Counted from the stretch's first letter, positions 8,170 through 18,582 are shown. The stretch: 64,000 nt of DNA from Anoxynatronum buryatiense (GCF_900182905.1 NZ_FXUF01000008.1:1-64000); one strand, 5' to 3'. Program-made: numbers and translations. The notes: generated by a model not told the origin, from the sequence alone.

Positions 8170-9318
8170 GTGAAACCATATGCAAAGGATAAAGAACAGG
8201 TGATTAAAGGTATGAAAAAGAATCAAGACACCCACCAGATGCTGGGTGACCAACCCATTTTACTGCGGTTGGAGCTTCTGAACGAATGGTGCAGTGAGGA
8301 AGATATTGAAGTGCTGATGAAATACGCCCAGACCACTGAACGGGGTACAATTGTGAGAGATATTATTATTCCATCAGATATGCACCTGCACCATCTCCAC
8401 TACGTAATTCAGCGGCTCTTTGGCTGGCAAAATTCTCATTTGCGTTCTTTCGAACTGGATGAAAAAGACAACCTTCGATTGACTGGCAATCGTGTAAGGG
8501 AATGGTCAGAACTTGCAGGTATTTTGTATCGTGGTGTACCCATTGATGAACATGACAAATTTTGGGATGATGAAGACTATACCGGTGGCAATTTTAAAAT
8601 TTGGCTGAAGAAAAAATATACGGGACCCTATGAATATGGCGGTTATACGGAAGATTATGATGTGGCAAGGGAAGGCATTGAGATATTGATGAAAAACTGT
8701 CCGATGGTGGAAGTCAGAGAGTCTTTTTATGATTTTTATGAGAGAACAAAGAACTTGCCTCAGAGCAAAAAAGGCTCTGTTAAAACGCTTCGCAAAGCGC
8801 CAATTATGGATTTGACTTTGAAGGAACTCACAGACTCCATCAGTTTTGATTCAGATCTCTTTGAATTAATGGAAAAACTGGAAGTAAGACAAATTCTTGG
8901 CACATCGGGCAGCTCACTTGCAGCATATAAGGATCTTGTCAACGGTGAAGTGAACATACATTCTGGTGTGCTTCCAAATCCGGTTACCAACAAACTGGTT
9001 TATAAGTATGATTTCGGCGACAACTGGGTTGTTGAAATAACAAGACTCAGTGATATGAATACATTTGTTCGGCAAGGCGTGGTGGATCAAGAGTGGATGG
9101 ACGAAGCTGTCGGCATCGTTGAGGAGAAGTATAAGCCGGTCTGCGTCCATAAAATGGGCGGGTATGTCATGGATGATGTGGGTGGAATGAGGGGCTATAC
9201 TGATTTTTTGCGGGGAGTTTACCTTCACGGCGACAAAGAAGAAAAGGAAGCACTGAGAGAATGGGCCGGAAGCATGGGATGGAGCAGTAAAAAAGTGGCT
9301 TTGAAGAATATGCTTTAG
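8170..9318 (+). CDS. pRiA4b ORF-3-like (IS1096 passenger TnpR-related) protein
   Basis: A 382-residue protein with the plasmid pRiA4b ORF-3-like fold. IIPSDMHLHHLHYVIQRLFGW with the following FELDE is the hallmark; a second part with KYDFGDNWVVEI (the conserved Y-D-FGD-W motif) lies near residue 285. These proteins are common in bacterial mobile and accessory regions; their function is not known despite the old resolvase-like name. GTG 8170 is preferred because GGAGG lies at 8154-8158; the frame stays open to an ATG at 8122 with no good ribosome site. The next gene is 350 bases away. Confidence 0.75.
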   Translation: MKPYAKDKEQVIKGMKKNQDTHQMLGDQPILLRLELLNEWCSEEDIEVLMKYAQTTERGTIVRDIIIPSDMHLHHLHYVIQRLFGWQNSHLRSFELDEKDNLRLTGNRVREWSELAGILYRGVPIDEHDKFWDDEDYTGGNFKIWLKKKYTGPYEYGGYTEDYDVAREGIEILMKNCPMVEVRESFYDFYERTKNLPQSKKGSVKTLRKAPIMDLTLKELTDSISFDSDLFELMEKLEVRQILGTSGSSLAAYKDLVNGEVNIHSGVLPNPVTNKLVYKYDFGDNWVVEITRLSDMNTFVRQGVVDQEWMDEAVGIVEEKYKPVCVHKMGGYVMDDVGGMRGYTDFLRGVYLHGDKEEKEALREWAGSMGWSSKKVALKNML

Positions 9319-9322
9319 GTTG

Positions 9323-9350
9323 CTGCTGCCCGCCTTGTGCCGGGCAGCAG
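9323..9350 (+). terminator. Hairpin after the pRiA4b-like gene
   Basis: A 10-base-pair stem, CTGCTGCCCG with CGGGCAGCAG, stands five bases after the stop codon. The following sequence is only moderately T-rich, so it is a probable but imperfect intrinsic terminator. Confidence 0.55.
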
Positions 9351-9655
9351 TCTCTGATTTCCTTTTTCTTCATCTTTGCGCTCATGGAAAGTCGCCCTTA
9401 GATGTTAGAGCGCTCCTTTTGCCTGTAATCTGCCAATGACGGTATCATCGACGCCTTAAGCATAGCGTTTTAAAGCGAAGACCAGTCTTTGCGCAATTAA
9501 TCACATGGATGACTCGGTGAAAAATGTAGCGGTAGAATCCGTGTTGCAGCTCGCCGGAAAAGATAAAAGCATCTACGCTTGGTGAGGGACGGTTTTGTTC
9601 TAAGCTGGAAAGGGTATCTAATGGAAATGATGATTGCTGCCGGCGTGCACCAGAT
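9351..9655. other. Gene-poor stretch with a short coding remnant
   Basis: No complete gene is visible. A frame from about 9485 to the TGA at 9581-9583 reads MDDSVKNVAVES then VLQLAGKDKSIYAW and resembles the end of a decayed gene; the family is not recognised. Nothing else was found here. Confidence 0.3.
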
Positions 9656-9666
9656 GGAGGGATTTT

Positions 9667-9990
9667 TTGAAAAAGAACAATGCATCCATAATCATTTTGT
9701 TTATTCTTTTGGCGTTGCCGATTCCACCTTCGCTTCTTTCATGGATTGGAACAGTGATATCGGTTGCGAATATCGGGATGACGGATTGGTCGGCACCTGG
9801 CCAGCTGATGCTGGGGTTTGTTGCTTTGGCAACGATGTTGCTTGCAGGAACGTACTTGGTGTCATACGTGATTTCGTTGAGGGCAACACTGAAGAACAAA
9901 AGAATTTCGAAAATCAGTTTTTTGCCGATGGGGCACCTGTTGGTATTGGGTGCTTTTTTTCTTATATGGATGTGGCTTGAGTCATTCTGA
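9667..9990 (+). CDS. Small hydrophobic membrane protein
   Basis: A 107-residue protein with three likely membrane segments: residues about 7-27 (IIILFILLALPIPPSLLSW), 40-62 (LMLGFVALATMLLAGTYLVS) and 85-103 (LLVLGAFFLIWMWL). The segment between the last two is basic (RATLKNKR), which places it in the cytoplasm. Start TTG 9667 is chosen because GGAGGG occurs at 9656-9661 with ideal spacing; an upstream in-frame ATG at 9634 lacks a site. No family is recognised. A longer overlapping frame at 9579-9980 has no ribosome site and is rejected. Confidence 0.55.
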   Translation: MKKNNASIIILFILLALPIPPSLLSWIGTVISVANIGMTDWSAPGQLMLGFVALATMLLAGTYLVSYVISLRATLKNKRISKISFLPMGHLLVLGAFFLIWMWLESF

Positions 9991-10277
9991 TCTGCTTCAG
10001 ATGGATGACCTGAATTGATCTTCCTGTCTATCAAAAGTTTGCTCGAAGGTGAATCAGTTGGTCTGCAGATGATACTCCAGGAGTGTTTTTCAATTTCGGT
10101 TGTTGATGCCGGTGATGACCACAAAATGGGATTTTTCCGCCGACGAAATTCAGCAATAGTGTCAGTTTGTGACGAATTGAAAAAAATCAATACAATGTCA
10201 AAAAAGCGTTGCAATGTCAAAAAAAGAAGCGTATAATAAGTAGAAAAACTAACGGTAGGTTGAGAGAGGTGTCAAAA

Positions 10278-10862
10278 GTGAGAGAACATGAATCTGCAGA
10301 ACGCATTAAAAGAGTTTCCATGAAGCTTTTTAACGACAAGGGTTATGAAGCAACCACCATCCGGGACATCTGCAACGAGATTGGGATCACAGCTCCTTCG
10401 TTTTACTACTATTTCGACTCAAAAGAACTGCTTTACCTTCAAATGATCAAAGAATGCGAAGCATTGCATCAGGCTGTCATTACAGAGGCTATTGACAATT
10501 GTCCCAGCCAGATCGCCGAGGACCGTCTCAAGTACATTTTTGAAGCGTTGCTGAAGTTTTACCGGGACCATCCAGATCCGTACACTTTCCTGTTGCGCAA
10601 CACCCTCTTCCCAGTGGCTTCCATGAAGGAGAAGATCAGGGAAATGTCCAACATCTGGAAAGTCCAGTTTTCAGAGCAAATTGCAGGATTTGTGGAATCC
10701 AGTCAAAAACGCCGCATGCCGAAGCTGGAAGCGGCCGGTCTCATCAAGTCCTATCATCGATTCATTGTGGGATATGTACTTCAATTGGTGAATGGACTGC
10801 TGGAACCAACAGACGATGCTGCAGAGGAAGCTTGGAATCTTTATTGGAACGGCATCAAATAA
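10278..10862 (+). CDS. TetR/AcrR-family transcriptional regulator
   Basis: A 194-residue TetR-type repressor. The N-terminal helix-turn-helix is clear: AERIKRVSMKLFNDKGYEAT, then TIRDICNEIGITAPSFYYYF (about residues 8-50), with the recognition helix in APSFYYYFDSKE. The C-terminal ligand domain is all helical and contains a TetR_C-type pattern of aromatic residues (HPDPYTFLLRNTLF). GTG 10278 is chosen since GAGAGAGG ends at 10269; GTG 10269 is possible but too close. No partner gene is adjacent, so the target could be the small membrane protein upstream or a distant pump. It ends in a strong terminator. Confidence 0.85.
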   Translation: MREHESAERIKRVSMKLFNDKGYEATTIRDICNEIGITAPSFYYYFDSKELLYLQMIKECEALHQAVITEAIDNCPSQIAEDRLKYIFEALLKFYRDHPDPYTFLLRNTLFPVASMKEKIREMSNIWKVQFSEQIAGFVESSQKRRMPKLEAAGLIKSYHRFIVGYVLQLVNGLLEPTDDAAEEAWNLYWNGIK

Positions 10863-10897
10863 GTATCAATCAATCGACAAATAACCATCCGAATGCG

Positions 10898-10926
10898 AAT
10901 CCCCCGGCAGATGCCGGGGGATTTTT
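10898..10926 (+). terminator. Intrinsic terminator after the TetR gene
   Basis: A near-perfect hairpin, CCCCCGGCA with TGCCGGGGG around a two-base centre, followed by ATTTTTG. It is the strongest terminator in the left third and marks the right edge of the accessory island. Confidence 0.9.
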
Positions 10927-11369
10927 GTCATTCGAATACATACAATAAAGCACTTACTGCCAGGGGATCGGTAAATTAAAAATCCATCCTATGCCAAACG
11001 GAGTGGTTCAAATGTGTCGGATGACTGGTTCGTTTAGATCGTCATAAACAAGATCTCAACAGAACCACAAAAATTCAGAACACGCATAAAAACAGAACAA
11101 TTAAAGAAAAAAGCAAATAGTTTTTCTGGAATAGACGCACATTAATGCCGTATCGATCAAAAAGATTCTCTATTCTCTTTACTTTTTGATGTCTGTTTTG
11201 TTACACTTAAACCACGGACAAAACACAGATCAGCCATGAATGATGACGAAATGATATCAAAGAGTGGCAGCGGCACATGCCATAGGTGCATGAACACCTG
11301 CCGGTAAGTAAAGCAAGCAATAGAAAGAGCAAAGCCAAAAGAATCGATTGAAGAATGAGGAGGCGTTGG
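10927..11369. promoter_or_regulatory. Leader region of the purine operon
   Basis: About 440 bases without a gene precede purK. The promoter must lie here, but no convincing -35/-10 pair stood out. I looked for a guanine-type riboswitch and for CGAAC-type PurR boxes and found neither in convincing form. A short hairpin (AGGTG/CACCT, near 11283-11298) is present 70 bases before purK. Confidence 0.4.
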
Positions 11370-12638
11370 GTGTTGAATCAGGCAGAGATTGGTGTTGTCG
11401 GGGGTGGACAGCTGGGCAAAATGCTGCTCTTGGAAGGGCACCGGGCAGGGCTCACCTTTGCAGTGCTTGACCCGGCGGTTGACTGCCCTGCTGGAGTGAT
11501 GAGCCACCAAACCATTCAGGCGGCTTTTACCGATGAAGCAGCACTGGAAGCCCTGGCAGCTGCCAGCCGCCGGTTGACCTATGAATTTGAACATATTGAT
11601 GCCAGGACATTGATGCGCCTGGAATCTTCAGGATGCCAGGTAATGCCTTCGCCGGAAACACTGTACATGGTACAGGACAAGTTTCGGCAGAAGTCGTTTC
11701 TGGCATCTTGCTGTCTACCCGTACCCGATTTTATGCAGGTGAAGAATGAAGCCGACGCCCAAAAAGCTGGAGAAGCCTATGGCTATCCCTTTATGCTGAA
11801 AAGCTGCACAGGCGGTTACGACGGTAAGGGAAATGCCCTGGTGGAAACGCCGGCAGACTTAAACCAGGCCATGACCCGGTTGGGGGGAGGGGAAACCTCC
11901 CTCATGGCAGAAAAGTGCATTGATTTTCTCATGGAAATCTCCGTACTGGCTGCCCGGGACGAAGCAGGCAATCTGGCCATCTTTCCCGTGGGTCAGAACC
12001 AGCACCGGGACAGTATTCTCCACCGGACGCTGGTGCCGGCTCCTCTGCCGGTAAAAGTGCTGGAAGAAGCGGATCAGCTGGCCCGAAATACCCTGAAACA
12101 ATTGAAGGGGGCGGGGATTTTTTGCATTGAAATGTTTGTGGACCGGGAACACCGGCTCACCATCAATGAAATTGCTCCCAGAACCCACAACTCCGGGCAT
12201 CATACCATTGAAAGCTGTAATATTTCCCAGTTTGGCCAGCAGCTGCGGGCCCTTATGGGATGGCCCCTGCTGCCGCCCAGGCTGCTGCGGCCGGCGGTGA
12301 TGATCAATTTACTGGGAGATCCCCGCCATGTCGGCAAACCCCGGTTGGCAGGTATAGAAGAAGCCTTGGCGCTGGGAGAAGTGCACCTGCACCTCTATGG
12401 AAAGACCGAAAGCCGCCCCGGCCGGAAGATGGGCCATGTGACGGTACTGGCCGACACCTTGGAAGAGGCCCTGATACTGGCCGACCGAGTGGAAGCCCTC
12501 TTACGCATTGAAGTGGTGGCGACTGCTTCGGCCACTGAAATCAAAAGGAGGAACAAGGATGACATCAATCACGCCAACCACCGCAGAGACAAAGCCTCAA
12601 CAGCCCCTGGTGGGCATCATCATGGGCAGCGATTCTGA
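11370..12638 (+). CDS. purK: N5-carboxyaminoimidazole ribonucleotide synthase
   Basis: ATP-grasp enzyme that carboxylates aminoimidazole ribonucleotide with bicarbonate, making the substrate for Pur[12 protein letters not shown] near residue 8 is the N-terminal loop, and [24 protein letters not shown] and [14 protein letters not shown] are ATP-grasp motifs. GTG 11370 (or TTG 11373) is chosen because GAGGAGG lies at 11357-11363; the frame opens at ATG 11355 inside that site. At 422 residues it is longer than usual: the last 25 or so residues are a polar tail that overlaps purE by 80 bases in another frame. First gene of an eight-gene purine operon. Confidence 0.95.
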   Translation: MLNQAEIGVVGGGQLGKMLLLEGHRAGLTFAVLDPAVDCPAGVMSHQTIQAAFTDEAALEALAAASRRLTYEFEHIDARTLMRLESSGCQVMPSPETLYMVQDKFRQKSFLASCCLPVPDFMQVKNEADAQKAGEAYGYPFMLKSCTGGYDGKGNALVETPADLNQAMTRLGGGETSLMAEKCIDFLMEISVLAARDEAGNLAIFPVGQNQHRDSILHRTLVPAPLPVKVLEEADQLARNTLKQLKGAGIFCIEMFVDREHRLTINEIAPRTHNSGHHTIESCNISQFGQQLRALMGWPLLPPRLLRPAVMINLLGDPRHVGKPRLAGIEEALALGEVHLHLYGKTESRPGRKMGHVTVLADTLEEALILADRVEALLRIEVVATASATEIKRRNKDDINHANHRRDKASTAPGGHHHGQRF

Positions 12639-13122
12639 TCTGCCGGTGATGCAGGAAGCTGCCGGGATTTTAAAGATATTGGAAGTGCCTTATGAAGTAA
12701 CTATTGTGTCAGCTCACCGCACACCGGAGCGAATGGTGGCTTATGGTAGGGAAGCCCGTGAACGGGGCCTGAAGGTGATTATTGCCGGTGCCGGCGGTGC
12801 CGCCCACCTGCCGGGAATGGTGGCGTCGTTGACGCCCCTGCCGGTGATAGGGGTGCCGGTGAAAAGCCGGCAAATGAACGGGCTGGATTCCCTGCTGTCC
12901 ATTGTGCAAATGCCCGGGGGCATTCCTGTGGCTACAGTGGCCATCAACGGAGCCCGAAATGCCGGGTTGCTGGCCGCCCGCATACTGGCCCTGGGAGATG
13001 AAGCCCTCATGGACCGGCTGGATCGTTGGATTCACCAGCAGACAGACCAGGTGCTTAAAAAAGCACAAGCATTGGAAACCATGGGCGTTGAAGCCTTTTT
13101 GGAAGGGAGACAGGAACAATGA
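12559..13122 (+). CDS. purE: N5-carboxyaminoimidazole ribonucleotide mutase
   Basis: Class I PurE, 187 residues, moving the carboxyl group of N5-CAIR to C4. GSDSD at residues 23-27 binds the phosphate, and SAHRTP at 51-56 carries the catalytic His. The presence of purK beside it agrees with the class I (mutase) type. ATG 12559 follows AGGAGG; the upstream in-frame ATG 12508 is inside purK. Its end overlaps purC by four bases. Confidence 0.96.
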   Translation: MTSITPTTAETKPQQPLVGIIMGSDSDLPVMQEAAGILKILEVPYEVTIVSAHRTPERMVAYGREARERGLKVIIAGAGGAAHLPGMVASLTPLPVIGVPVKSRQMNGLDSLLSIVQMPGGIPVATVAINGARNAGLLAARILALGDEALMDRLDRWIHQQTDQVLKKAQALETMGVEAFLEGRQEQ

Positions 13123-13913
13123 GTGAAGTGAAACAAGAGAAGGGGACCAGCCTGAAAGATCTTGGCCTGAAAGAGCTTGACCTGCAAGACATTGAAATGG
13201 GTGACATGCTGTACGAGGGAAAAGCCAAAAAAATGTTCCGCACCAAGGATGAAAAACAGCTGGTGGTGGTGTATAAAGACGATGCCACTGCCTTCAACGG
13301 CGAAAAGAAAGGCACCATTATGGGGAAAGGACAAGTGAACTGTGAAATGTCGGCCCTGCTCTTCCGGTATCTGGAAGCTTCAGGCATTCCCACCCACCTG
13401 ATCGCATCACTGACCCCCGGTCAAATGCTGGTGAAGGCAGTGACCATTCTACCGGTGGAAGTGATTGTGCGCAACATTGCTACCGGCTCTCTCAGTAAAC
13501 GCCTGGGAGCAGAAGAAGGGAAAGTGCTGCCCCACCCCATACTGGAATTCTGTTATAAAAATGATGCTTTAGGCGACCCGCTGGTGAATGATGACCATAT
13601 CACCGCTCTGGGGTGGGCCACGAAAGAACAGCTGGCTGTCATTCGCACCATGGCCCTGAGAGTCAATGAATTGCTGCAGCCGGTCATGCTGAAGGCAGGG
13701 CTGCGACTGGTGGACTTCAAGCTGGAGTTCGGACTGTACGGCGGGGAAGTGATTCTGGCTGATGAAATTTCGCCGGATACCTGTCGGTTGTGGGATACAA
13801 CAACCGGCAAAAAACTGGATAAAGACCGTTTTCGTCAGGATTTGGGACAGGTGGAAGAGGCCTACGAAGAAGTGTTGAAGCGGCTTCGTCAGGCAGTTGT
13901 GGTGGAAAGGTGA
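13119..13913 (+). CDS. purC: SAICAR synthase
   Basis: Phosphoribosylaminoimidazole-succinocarboxamide synthase, 264 residues, joining aspartate to CAIR with [38 protein letters not shown] and [12 protein letters not shown] are the family motifs. The first 25 residues are a charged extension not found in many homologs. It starts at the overlapping ATG of purE's end and its own stop overlaps the purF start, so translation is coupled along the operon. Confidence 0.96.
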   Translation: MSEVKQEKGTSLKDLGLKELDLQDIEMGDMLYEGKAKKMFRTKDEKQLVVVYKDDATAFNGEKKGTIMGKGQVNCEMSALLFRYLEASGIPTHLIASLTPGQMLVKAVTILPVEVIVRNIATGSLSKRLGAEEGKVLPHPILEFCYKNDALGDPLVNDDHITALGWATKEQLAVIRTMALRVNELLQPVMLKAGLRLVDFKLEFGLYGGEVILADEISPDTCRLWDTTTGKKLDKDRFRQDLGQVEEAYEEVLKRLRQAVVVER

Positions 13914-15388
13914 GCGGTATGAAGAAACAAAACCCCTGGCAGGAGATGGATATGATGGATGAGATGGACCGGCTTCATGAGGAGTGTGGTGTGCTGGGGC
14001 TCTACCAGCCCACCGATGATCACACCGCCGAACTGTTGTATTACGGCCTCTATGCGTTGCAGCACCGGGGCCAGGAGAGTGCCGGCATTGCCGTTACCGA
14101 CGGCAGCCGCACCCGCTGGCATAAAGAAATGGGGCTGGTATCTGAAGTTTTTGGAGAAGGAGAACTGAAAAAACTCACCGGCAACCGGGGCATTGGCCAT
14201 GTGCGGTATTCCACCAGTGGTGAAAGTGATGTGGAAAATGCACAACCCCTGGTGGTGCGCTACCGGGGCGGCAGCATAGCCATGGCCCACAATGGCAACC
14301 TGGTGAATGCCGGGCTCTTGCGGGAACGGCTGGAAGACGCCGGGGTGGTGTTTCAGACCTCCATTGACTCAGAGGTGATTGTTAACCTCATTGCCCGTTA
14401 CAGCAATGAAGGCATTCACCAGGCCATTCGCCGCACCATGGATCTGGTGAAGGGCGCCTATGCCCTAGTGATTATGAATGAAGAATGCCTCATCGGTGTT
14501 CGTGACCCCCTGGGGCTTCGCCCCCTGTGCCTGGGGAAAACGGAGACAGGCTACGTGCTGGCATCGGAAAGCTGCGCCTTTGATGTGATGGGAGCCCAGC
14601 TGGTGCGGGATATAGAGCCGGGAGAAATGGTCACCATTACAGAAAATGGAGTAACCTCAGAAATGTATGACACCCCGGGAAAACGGGCGTCATGTATCTT
14701 CGAGTACATTTACTTTGCCCGCCCCGACAGCGTCATCGACGGTGTGGGGGTTTACCAGGCCCGGCGAAATGCCGGCCGTCTTCTGGCGGCAGAATGGCCG
14801 GCAGAGGCAGATATGGTGATGGCGGTGCCGGATTCATCCATCCCGGTGGCGTTGGGGTATGCAGAAGCTTCCGGCATTCCCTACGGGGAAGGCCTCATGA
14901 AAAACCGGTATATCGGCCGTACCTTCATTCAGCCCACCCAGGCCATCCGGGAACTGGCGGTGAAGTTGAAGCTGAGCCCCATGGAACAGAACATTCGGGG
15001 CAAACGCCTGGTACTCATTGACGACTCCATTGTGCGGGGCACCACCAGCAAACGCATTGTGGAAACCCTGAAACAGGCAGGGGCGAAGGAAGTGCATGTG
15101 CGGGTCAGTTCGCCCCCGGTGGCCTACAGCTGCTTCTTTGGCATCGATACGCCAGACCGGAACCAGCTCATCGGCGCAGTGAAAACCATCGATCAGATTC
15201 GCCGGGTGATAGGGGCCGATTCATTGGGGTACCTGAGTCCGGAAGGCCTGGTGGATTCCATTGGAAAGCCACGTAACCAGTTTTGTCTGGCCTGTTTTGA
15301 CGGCCGTTATCCCACCGAAGTGCCGGTGCAGACCGGCGGGCAGGCAGAAAACCGTTTTCAACGGCTGGAGGAGGATCATCATGAGTAA
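13910..15388 (+). CDS. purF: Amidophosphoribosyltransferase
   Basis: Committing enzyme of purine synthesis: glutamine plus PRPP gives phosphoribosylamine. The precursor has a 25-residue propeptide; after its removal Cys26 in HEECGVLG becomes the N-terminal nucleophile of the glutaminase domain. The C-terminal half is a PRTase fold with VLIDDSIVRGTTSK as PRPP loop. The cysteines RASCIFE, AYSCFFG and NQFCLACFDG match the four ligands of the 4Fe-4S cluster in the Bacillus subtilis type, so this is an oxygen-sensitive enzyme. GTG 13910 overlaps the purC stop; ATG 13919 is a possible alternative. Confidence 0.95.
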   Translation: MSGMKKQNPWQEMDMMDEMDRLHEECGVLGLYQPTDDHTAELLYYGLYALQHRGQESAGIAVTDGSRTRWHKEMGLVSEVFGEGELKKLTGNRGIGHVRYSTSGESDVENAQPLVVRYRGGSIAMAHNGNLVNAGLLRERLEDAGVVFQTSIDSEVIVNLIARYSNEGIHQAIRRTMDLVKGAYALVIMNEECLIGVRDPLGLRPLCLGKTETGYVLASESCAFDVMGAQLVRDIEPGEMVTITENGVTSEMYDTPGKRASCIFEYIYFARPDSVIDGVGVYQARRNAGRLLAAEWPAEADMVMAVPDSSIPVALGYAEASGIPYGEGLMKNRYIGRTFIQPTQAIRELAVKLKLSPMEQNIRGKRLVLIDDSIVRGTTSKRIVETLKQAGAKEVHVRVSSPPVAYSCFFGIDTPDRNQLIGAVKTIDQIRRVIGADSLGYLSPEGLVDSIGKPRNQFCLACFDGRYPTEVPVQTGGQAENRFQRLEEDHHE

Positions 15389-16418
15389 AATCACTTATCA
15401 GGATGCGGGGGTCAACGTGGCAGAGGGGCAGCGCACGGTGGAACTAATGAAAGAAGCCGTTGCCCGCACCTTCACCCCGGGGGTGCTCACCGGCATTGGC
15501 TCTTTTGGCGCCCTGTTTCAGCCCGATCTCACCGGTATGACAGAACCGGTGCTGGTTTCAGGCACCGACGGTGTGGGCACCAAGTTGAAGCTGGCCTTTC
15601 TCATGGACCGCCACGACACCATTGGGCGGGATTGCGTGGCCATGTGCGTTAATGATATTCTCTGCCATGGGGCTCAACCCCTCTTTTTTCTCGATTATCT
15701 GGCCACCGGCCGTTTGCAGGGAGAAAAAGCCGCTGCCATTGTGGCAGGAGTAGCCGCTGGCTGTCAGGAGGCAGGCTGCGCTCTGGTGGGGGGTGAAACC
15801 GCTGAAATGCCAGGGTTTTACCCTGAAGGGGAGTATGACCTGGCCGGCTTTGCGGTTGGGTTGGCAGACCGGAAAAAACTGGTCACCGGCGAAAACATTC
15901 AACCGGGAGATCTTCTCATCGGGCTGGCTTCCTCCGGGATTCACAGCAACGGTTTTTCGCTGGTACGCCGGCTGCTGCTGGAAGAAAAAGCCTATTCCCT
16001 GGATGCGGTGCTGCCGGAACTGGCGAAACCCCTGGGAGAAGTGCTCCTCACCCCCACCCGCATATACGTGAAGCCGGTACTTTCAGTCATGAAGCATCAC
16101 CATCTGAAAGGCATGGCCCATATCACCGGCGGTGGTTTTCATGAGAACATTCCCCGCATGCTGCCGGCGGGCTGTCAGGCAACCATCCACCGGGGAAGCT
16201 GGCCGGTGCCCCCGGTCTTCAAACTGCTGGCAGAAGCCGGCAATCTGGAAGAAGAAGACCTCTACACCACCTTCAACATGGGCATTGGGCTGGTGATTGC
16301 CGTTGCTGAAAAAGAGGCGGAACAGCTTCGGCGATCTTTGGTGGAACAGGGGGAACAGGCATGGATCATCGGCGAAGTGACAGCCGGCGAAAAGCAGGTG
16401 ACCTTATGCAACCCCTGA
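15381..16418 (+). CDS. purM: Phosphoribosylformylglycinamidine cyclo-ligase (AIR synthase)
   Basis: Makes aminoimidazole ribonucleotide from FGAM with ATP; 345 residues, the usual length. GTDGVGTKLKLA and GGETAEMPGFY are the ATP-binding and signature motifs, and ITGGGFHENIPRML is the C-terminal one. ATG 15381 follows GGAGGA and overlaps the end of purF by eight bases. Confidence 0.96.
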   Translation: MSKITYQDAGVNVAEGQRTVELMKEAVARTFTPGVLTGIGSFGALFQPDLTGMTEPVLVSGTDGVGTKLKLAFLMDRHDTIGRDCVAMCVNDILCHGAQPLFFLDYLATGRLQGEKAAAIVAGVAAGCQEAGCALVGGETAEMPGFYPEGEYDLAGFAVGLADRKKLVTGENIQPGDLLIGLASSGIHSNGFSLVRRLLLEEKAYSLDAVLPELAKPLGEVLLTPTRIYVKPVLSVMKHHHLKGMAHITGGGFHENIPRMLPAGCQATIHRGSWPVPPVFKLLAEAGNLEEEDLYTTFNMGIGLVIAVAEKEAEQLRRSLVEQGEQAWIIGEVTAGEKQVTLCNP

Positions 16419-17038
16419 ACATCAGCGTGTTGATTTCCGGCGGCGGCACCAATCTGGAAGCCCTGCTTCAGGCCATTGAAGCACAGCAAATTCCTGCCCG
16501 TGTGGTGCAGGTGATCGCCAGTCAGCCCGATGCCTATGGCCTTACCCGTGCCGGAAACTGGGACATTCCCACAAAGATTCTTCCGGTGAATGAACCGGAA
16601 AAAGCCGACAAACTGTTGTTGGAATGGCTGGAAGAAGCGGACACCCAGCTGGTGGTGCTGGCGGGATATGTGAAGAAAGTGCCCCCGACGGTGGTGGCCG
16701 CCTACCCCAACCGAATGATGAACATCCACCCCTCCCTGATTCCTGCTTTTGCCGGCCCTGGCTGGTACGGCATAAAGGTGCATGAAGGCGTCTGGCAGCG
16801 GGGGGTGAAGCTCACCGGTGCCACGGTGCATTTTGTCAACGGTGAGATGGATGGCGGCCCCATTATTCTCCAGGAGGCAGTGGCCCTTTCTCACGAAGAT
16901 GACCCTGCTGCCATTCAGCAAAAGGTACTGGCGGTGGAACACCGGCTGCTTCCCCGCGCAGTCAGTTTATTTGCAGCCCAAAAACTCCAGGTGGCAGGAC
17001 ACCGGGTGATTCTAAAGGATGAGGTGAGTGAACAATGA
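16406..17038 (+). CDS. purN: Phosphoribosylglycinamide formyltransferase
   Basis: Folate-dependent GAR transformylase, 210 residues. [11 protein letters not shown] is the phosphate-binding N-terminal loop; [10 protein letters not shown] carries the catalytic Asn and His, and [11 protein letters not shown] holds the conserved Asp. ATG 16406 overlaps the end of purM by 13 bases; an earlier in-frame ATG (16361) lies inside purM. Its stop overlaps the purH ATG. Confidence 0.95.
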   Translation: MQPLNISVLISGGGTNLEALLQAIEAQQIPARVVQVIASQPDAYGLTRAGNWDIPTKILPVNEPEKADKLLLEWLEEADTQLVVLAGYVKKVPPTVVAAYPNRMMNIHPSLIPAFAGPGWYGIKVHEGVWQRGVKLTGATVHFVNGEMDGGPIILQEAVALSHEDDPAAIQQKVLAVEHRLLPRAVSLFAAQKLQVAGHRVILKDEVSEQ

Positions 17039-18582
17039 TCAAACGTGCTTTAATCAGTGTTTCCGATAAAACAGGCATTGTGGAACTGGCAGAAGCCCTG
17101 CATCGCCACGGTGTGCAGCTGATTTCCACGGGAGGTACCGCCAGATTGCTGGCAGAAGCAGGGCTTCCGGTGAAAGAAGTGGCAGAAGTCACCGGATTTC
17201 CCGAATGTCTGGACGGCCGGGTCAAAACCCTGCATCCGGTGATACATGGGGGGCTGCTGGCCAGACGGCCTGACCCTGCCCACATGAACACCCTGGCAGA
17301 AATGCACATCGACACCATTGACCTGCTGGTGATCAACCTGTACCCCTTCAAAGAAACCATGCTGCGTCCTGGTGCAACCTTTGAAGAGGTCATCGAACAG
17401 ATTGACATCGGCGGCCCTGCCATGCTGCGTTCTGCCGCCAAAAACCACGAGTCTGTCACGGTGCTCACCGACCCGGCAGATTATCCCCGGGTGCTGCAGG
17501 AGCTGGCTGAAACCGGTGACACCACCCCGGCCACCCGGCGCGATCTGGCGGCCAAGGTGTTTCAGCTCACCAGCCACTATGACAGTCTCATTGCCGGATA
17601 CCTCACCCGGGCAACGGAACCGGCGGCAGAAGAACTTCACTGGCCGGCAACCATGACCCTCACCTTCGAAAAAGCCCAGGACCTGCGCTACGGGGAAAAC
17701 CCCCATCAGCAGGCAGCTTTTTACCGGGAGCCGGTGACCCTGCCGGGCACCCTGGCTGCTGCCCGCCAGCTTCAGGGCAAAGAACTTTCCTTTAATAACA
17801 TCAATGATGCCGCCGGCACCCTGTCGCTGCTCCAGGAATTCACAGCCCCCACTGCGGTAGCGGTGAAGCACACCAATCCCTGTGGCGTGGCTTCGGGAGA
17901 AACCATTGAAGAAGCCTGGGAAAAAGCCTACGGGGCAGATCCCCTCTCCATCTTTGGCGGCATTGTGGCCTTTAACCGTCCGGTGACAGAAACCGTGGCC
18001 AAAGGCATGCTGCCCATTTTTCTGGAAGTGGTGATGGCGCCCGCCTTCACCCCGGAAGCCCTGCAGGTACTTGCAGCCAAACCCAATATCCGGCTGCTGG
18101 AAATTCCGGAAATTGAAAAGGCTCCCCGGGAAATGCTGGACTTAAAGCGAGTGCCCGGCGGCCTGCTGGTACAGCAGGCAGATGACGCCCTTACCCAGGG
18201 CCTTGACCTGAAAACCACCGCAGGCCTTGCCCCTGAGCTGGAAGAAGATTTGCGCTTTGCCTGGAAAATCGTGAAACACGTGAAATCCAACGCCATTGTC
18301 ATTGCCAAAAATCAGCAGACACTGGCAGTGGGACCGGGACAGACCAGCCGCATCTGGGCACTGGAGAACGCCCTTCGGAACACCACCCACGACACCCAGG
18401 GTGCTGTGATGGCTTCTGATGCCTTCTTCCCCTTCAGCGACTGTGTGGAAGTGGCGGCCCAGGCGGGCATCACTGCCATCATTCAACCCGGGGGTTCCCA
18501 GAAAGACCAGGAATCCATTGACGCCTGCAATCGCCTTGGCATTGCCATGGTGTTCACAGGTATGCGCCATTTCAAGCATTAG
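17035..18582 (+). CDS. purH: Bifunctional AICAR formyltransferase/IMP cyclohydrolase
   Basis: Carries out the last two steps to IMP; 515 residues. The N-terminal MGS-like cyclohydrolase domain (to about residue 190) shows STGGTARLL and [15 protein letters not shown]; the C-terminal formyltransferase domain shows [16 protein letters not shown] and SDAFFPFSD. It shares an ATGA overlap with purN and is followed by short repeats before purD. Confidence 0.96.
   Translation: MIKRALISVSDKTGIVELAEALHRHGVQLISTGGTARLLAEAGLPVKEVAEVTGFPECLDGRVKTLHPVIHGGLLARRPDPAHMNTLAEMHIDTIDLLVINLYPFKETMLRPGATFEEVIEQIDIGGPAMLRSAAKNHESVTVLTDPADYPRVLQELAETGDTTPATRRDLAAKVFQLTSHYDSLIAGYLTRATEPAAEELHWPATMTLTFEKAQDLRYGENPHQQAAFYREPVTLPGTLAAARQLQGKELSFNNINDAAGTLSLLQEFTAPTAVAVKHTNPCGVASGETIEEAWEKAYGADPLSIFGGIVAFNRPVTETVAKGMLPIFLEVVMAPAFTPEALQVLAAKPNIRLLEIPEIEKAPREMLDLKRVPGGLLVQQADDALTQGLDLKTTAGLAPELEEDLRFAWKIVKHVKSNAIVIAKNQQTLAVGPGQTSRIWALENALRNTTHDTQGAVMASDAFFPFSDCVEVAAQAGITAIIQPGGSQKDQESIDACNRLGIAMVFTGMRHFKH

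Noticed and set aside
9579-9980. Plus-strand frame overlapping the small membrane protein
   Set aside because: No ribosome site, and its composition (many Cys, Asp and Trp scattered) is unlike a protein; the 9667 frame has a good site and clear membrane segments.
10927-11369. Guanine riboswitch or PurR box before purK
   Set aside because: No three-way-junction core motif or paired CGAAC box could be found; only a poor single match near 11023-11036.
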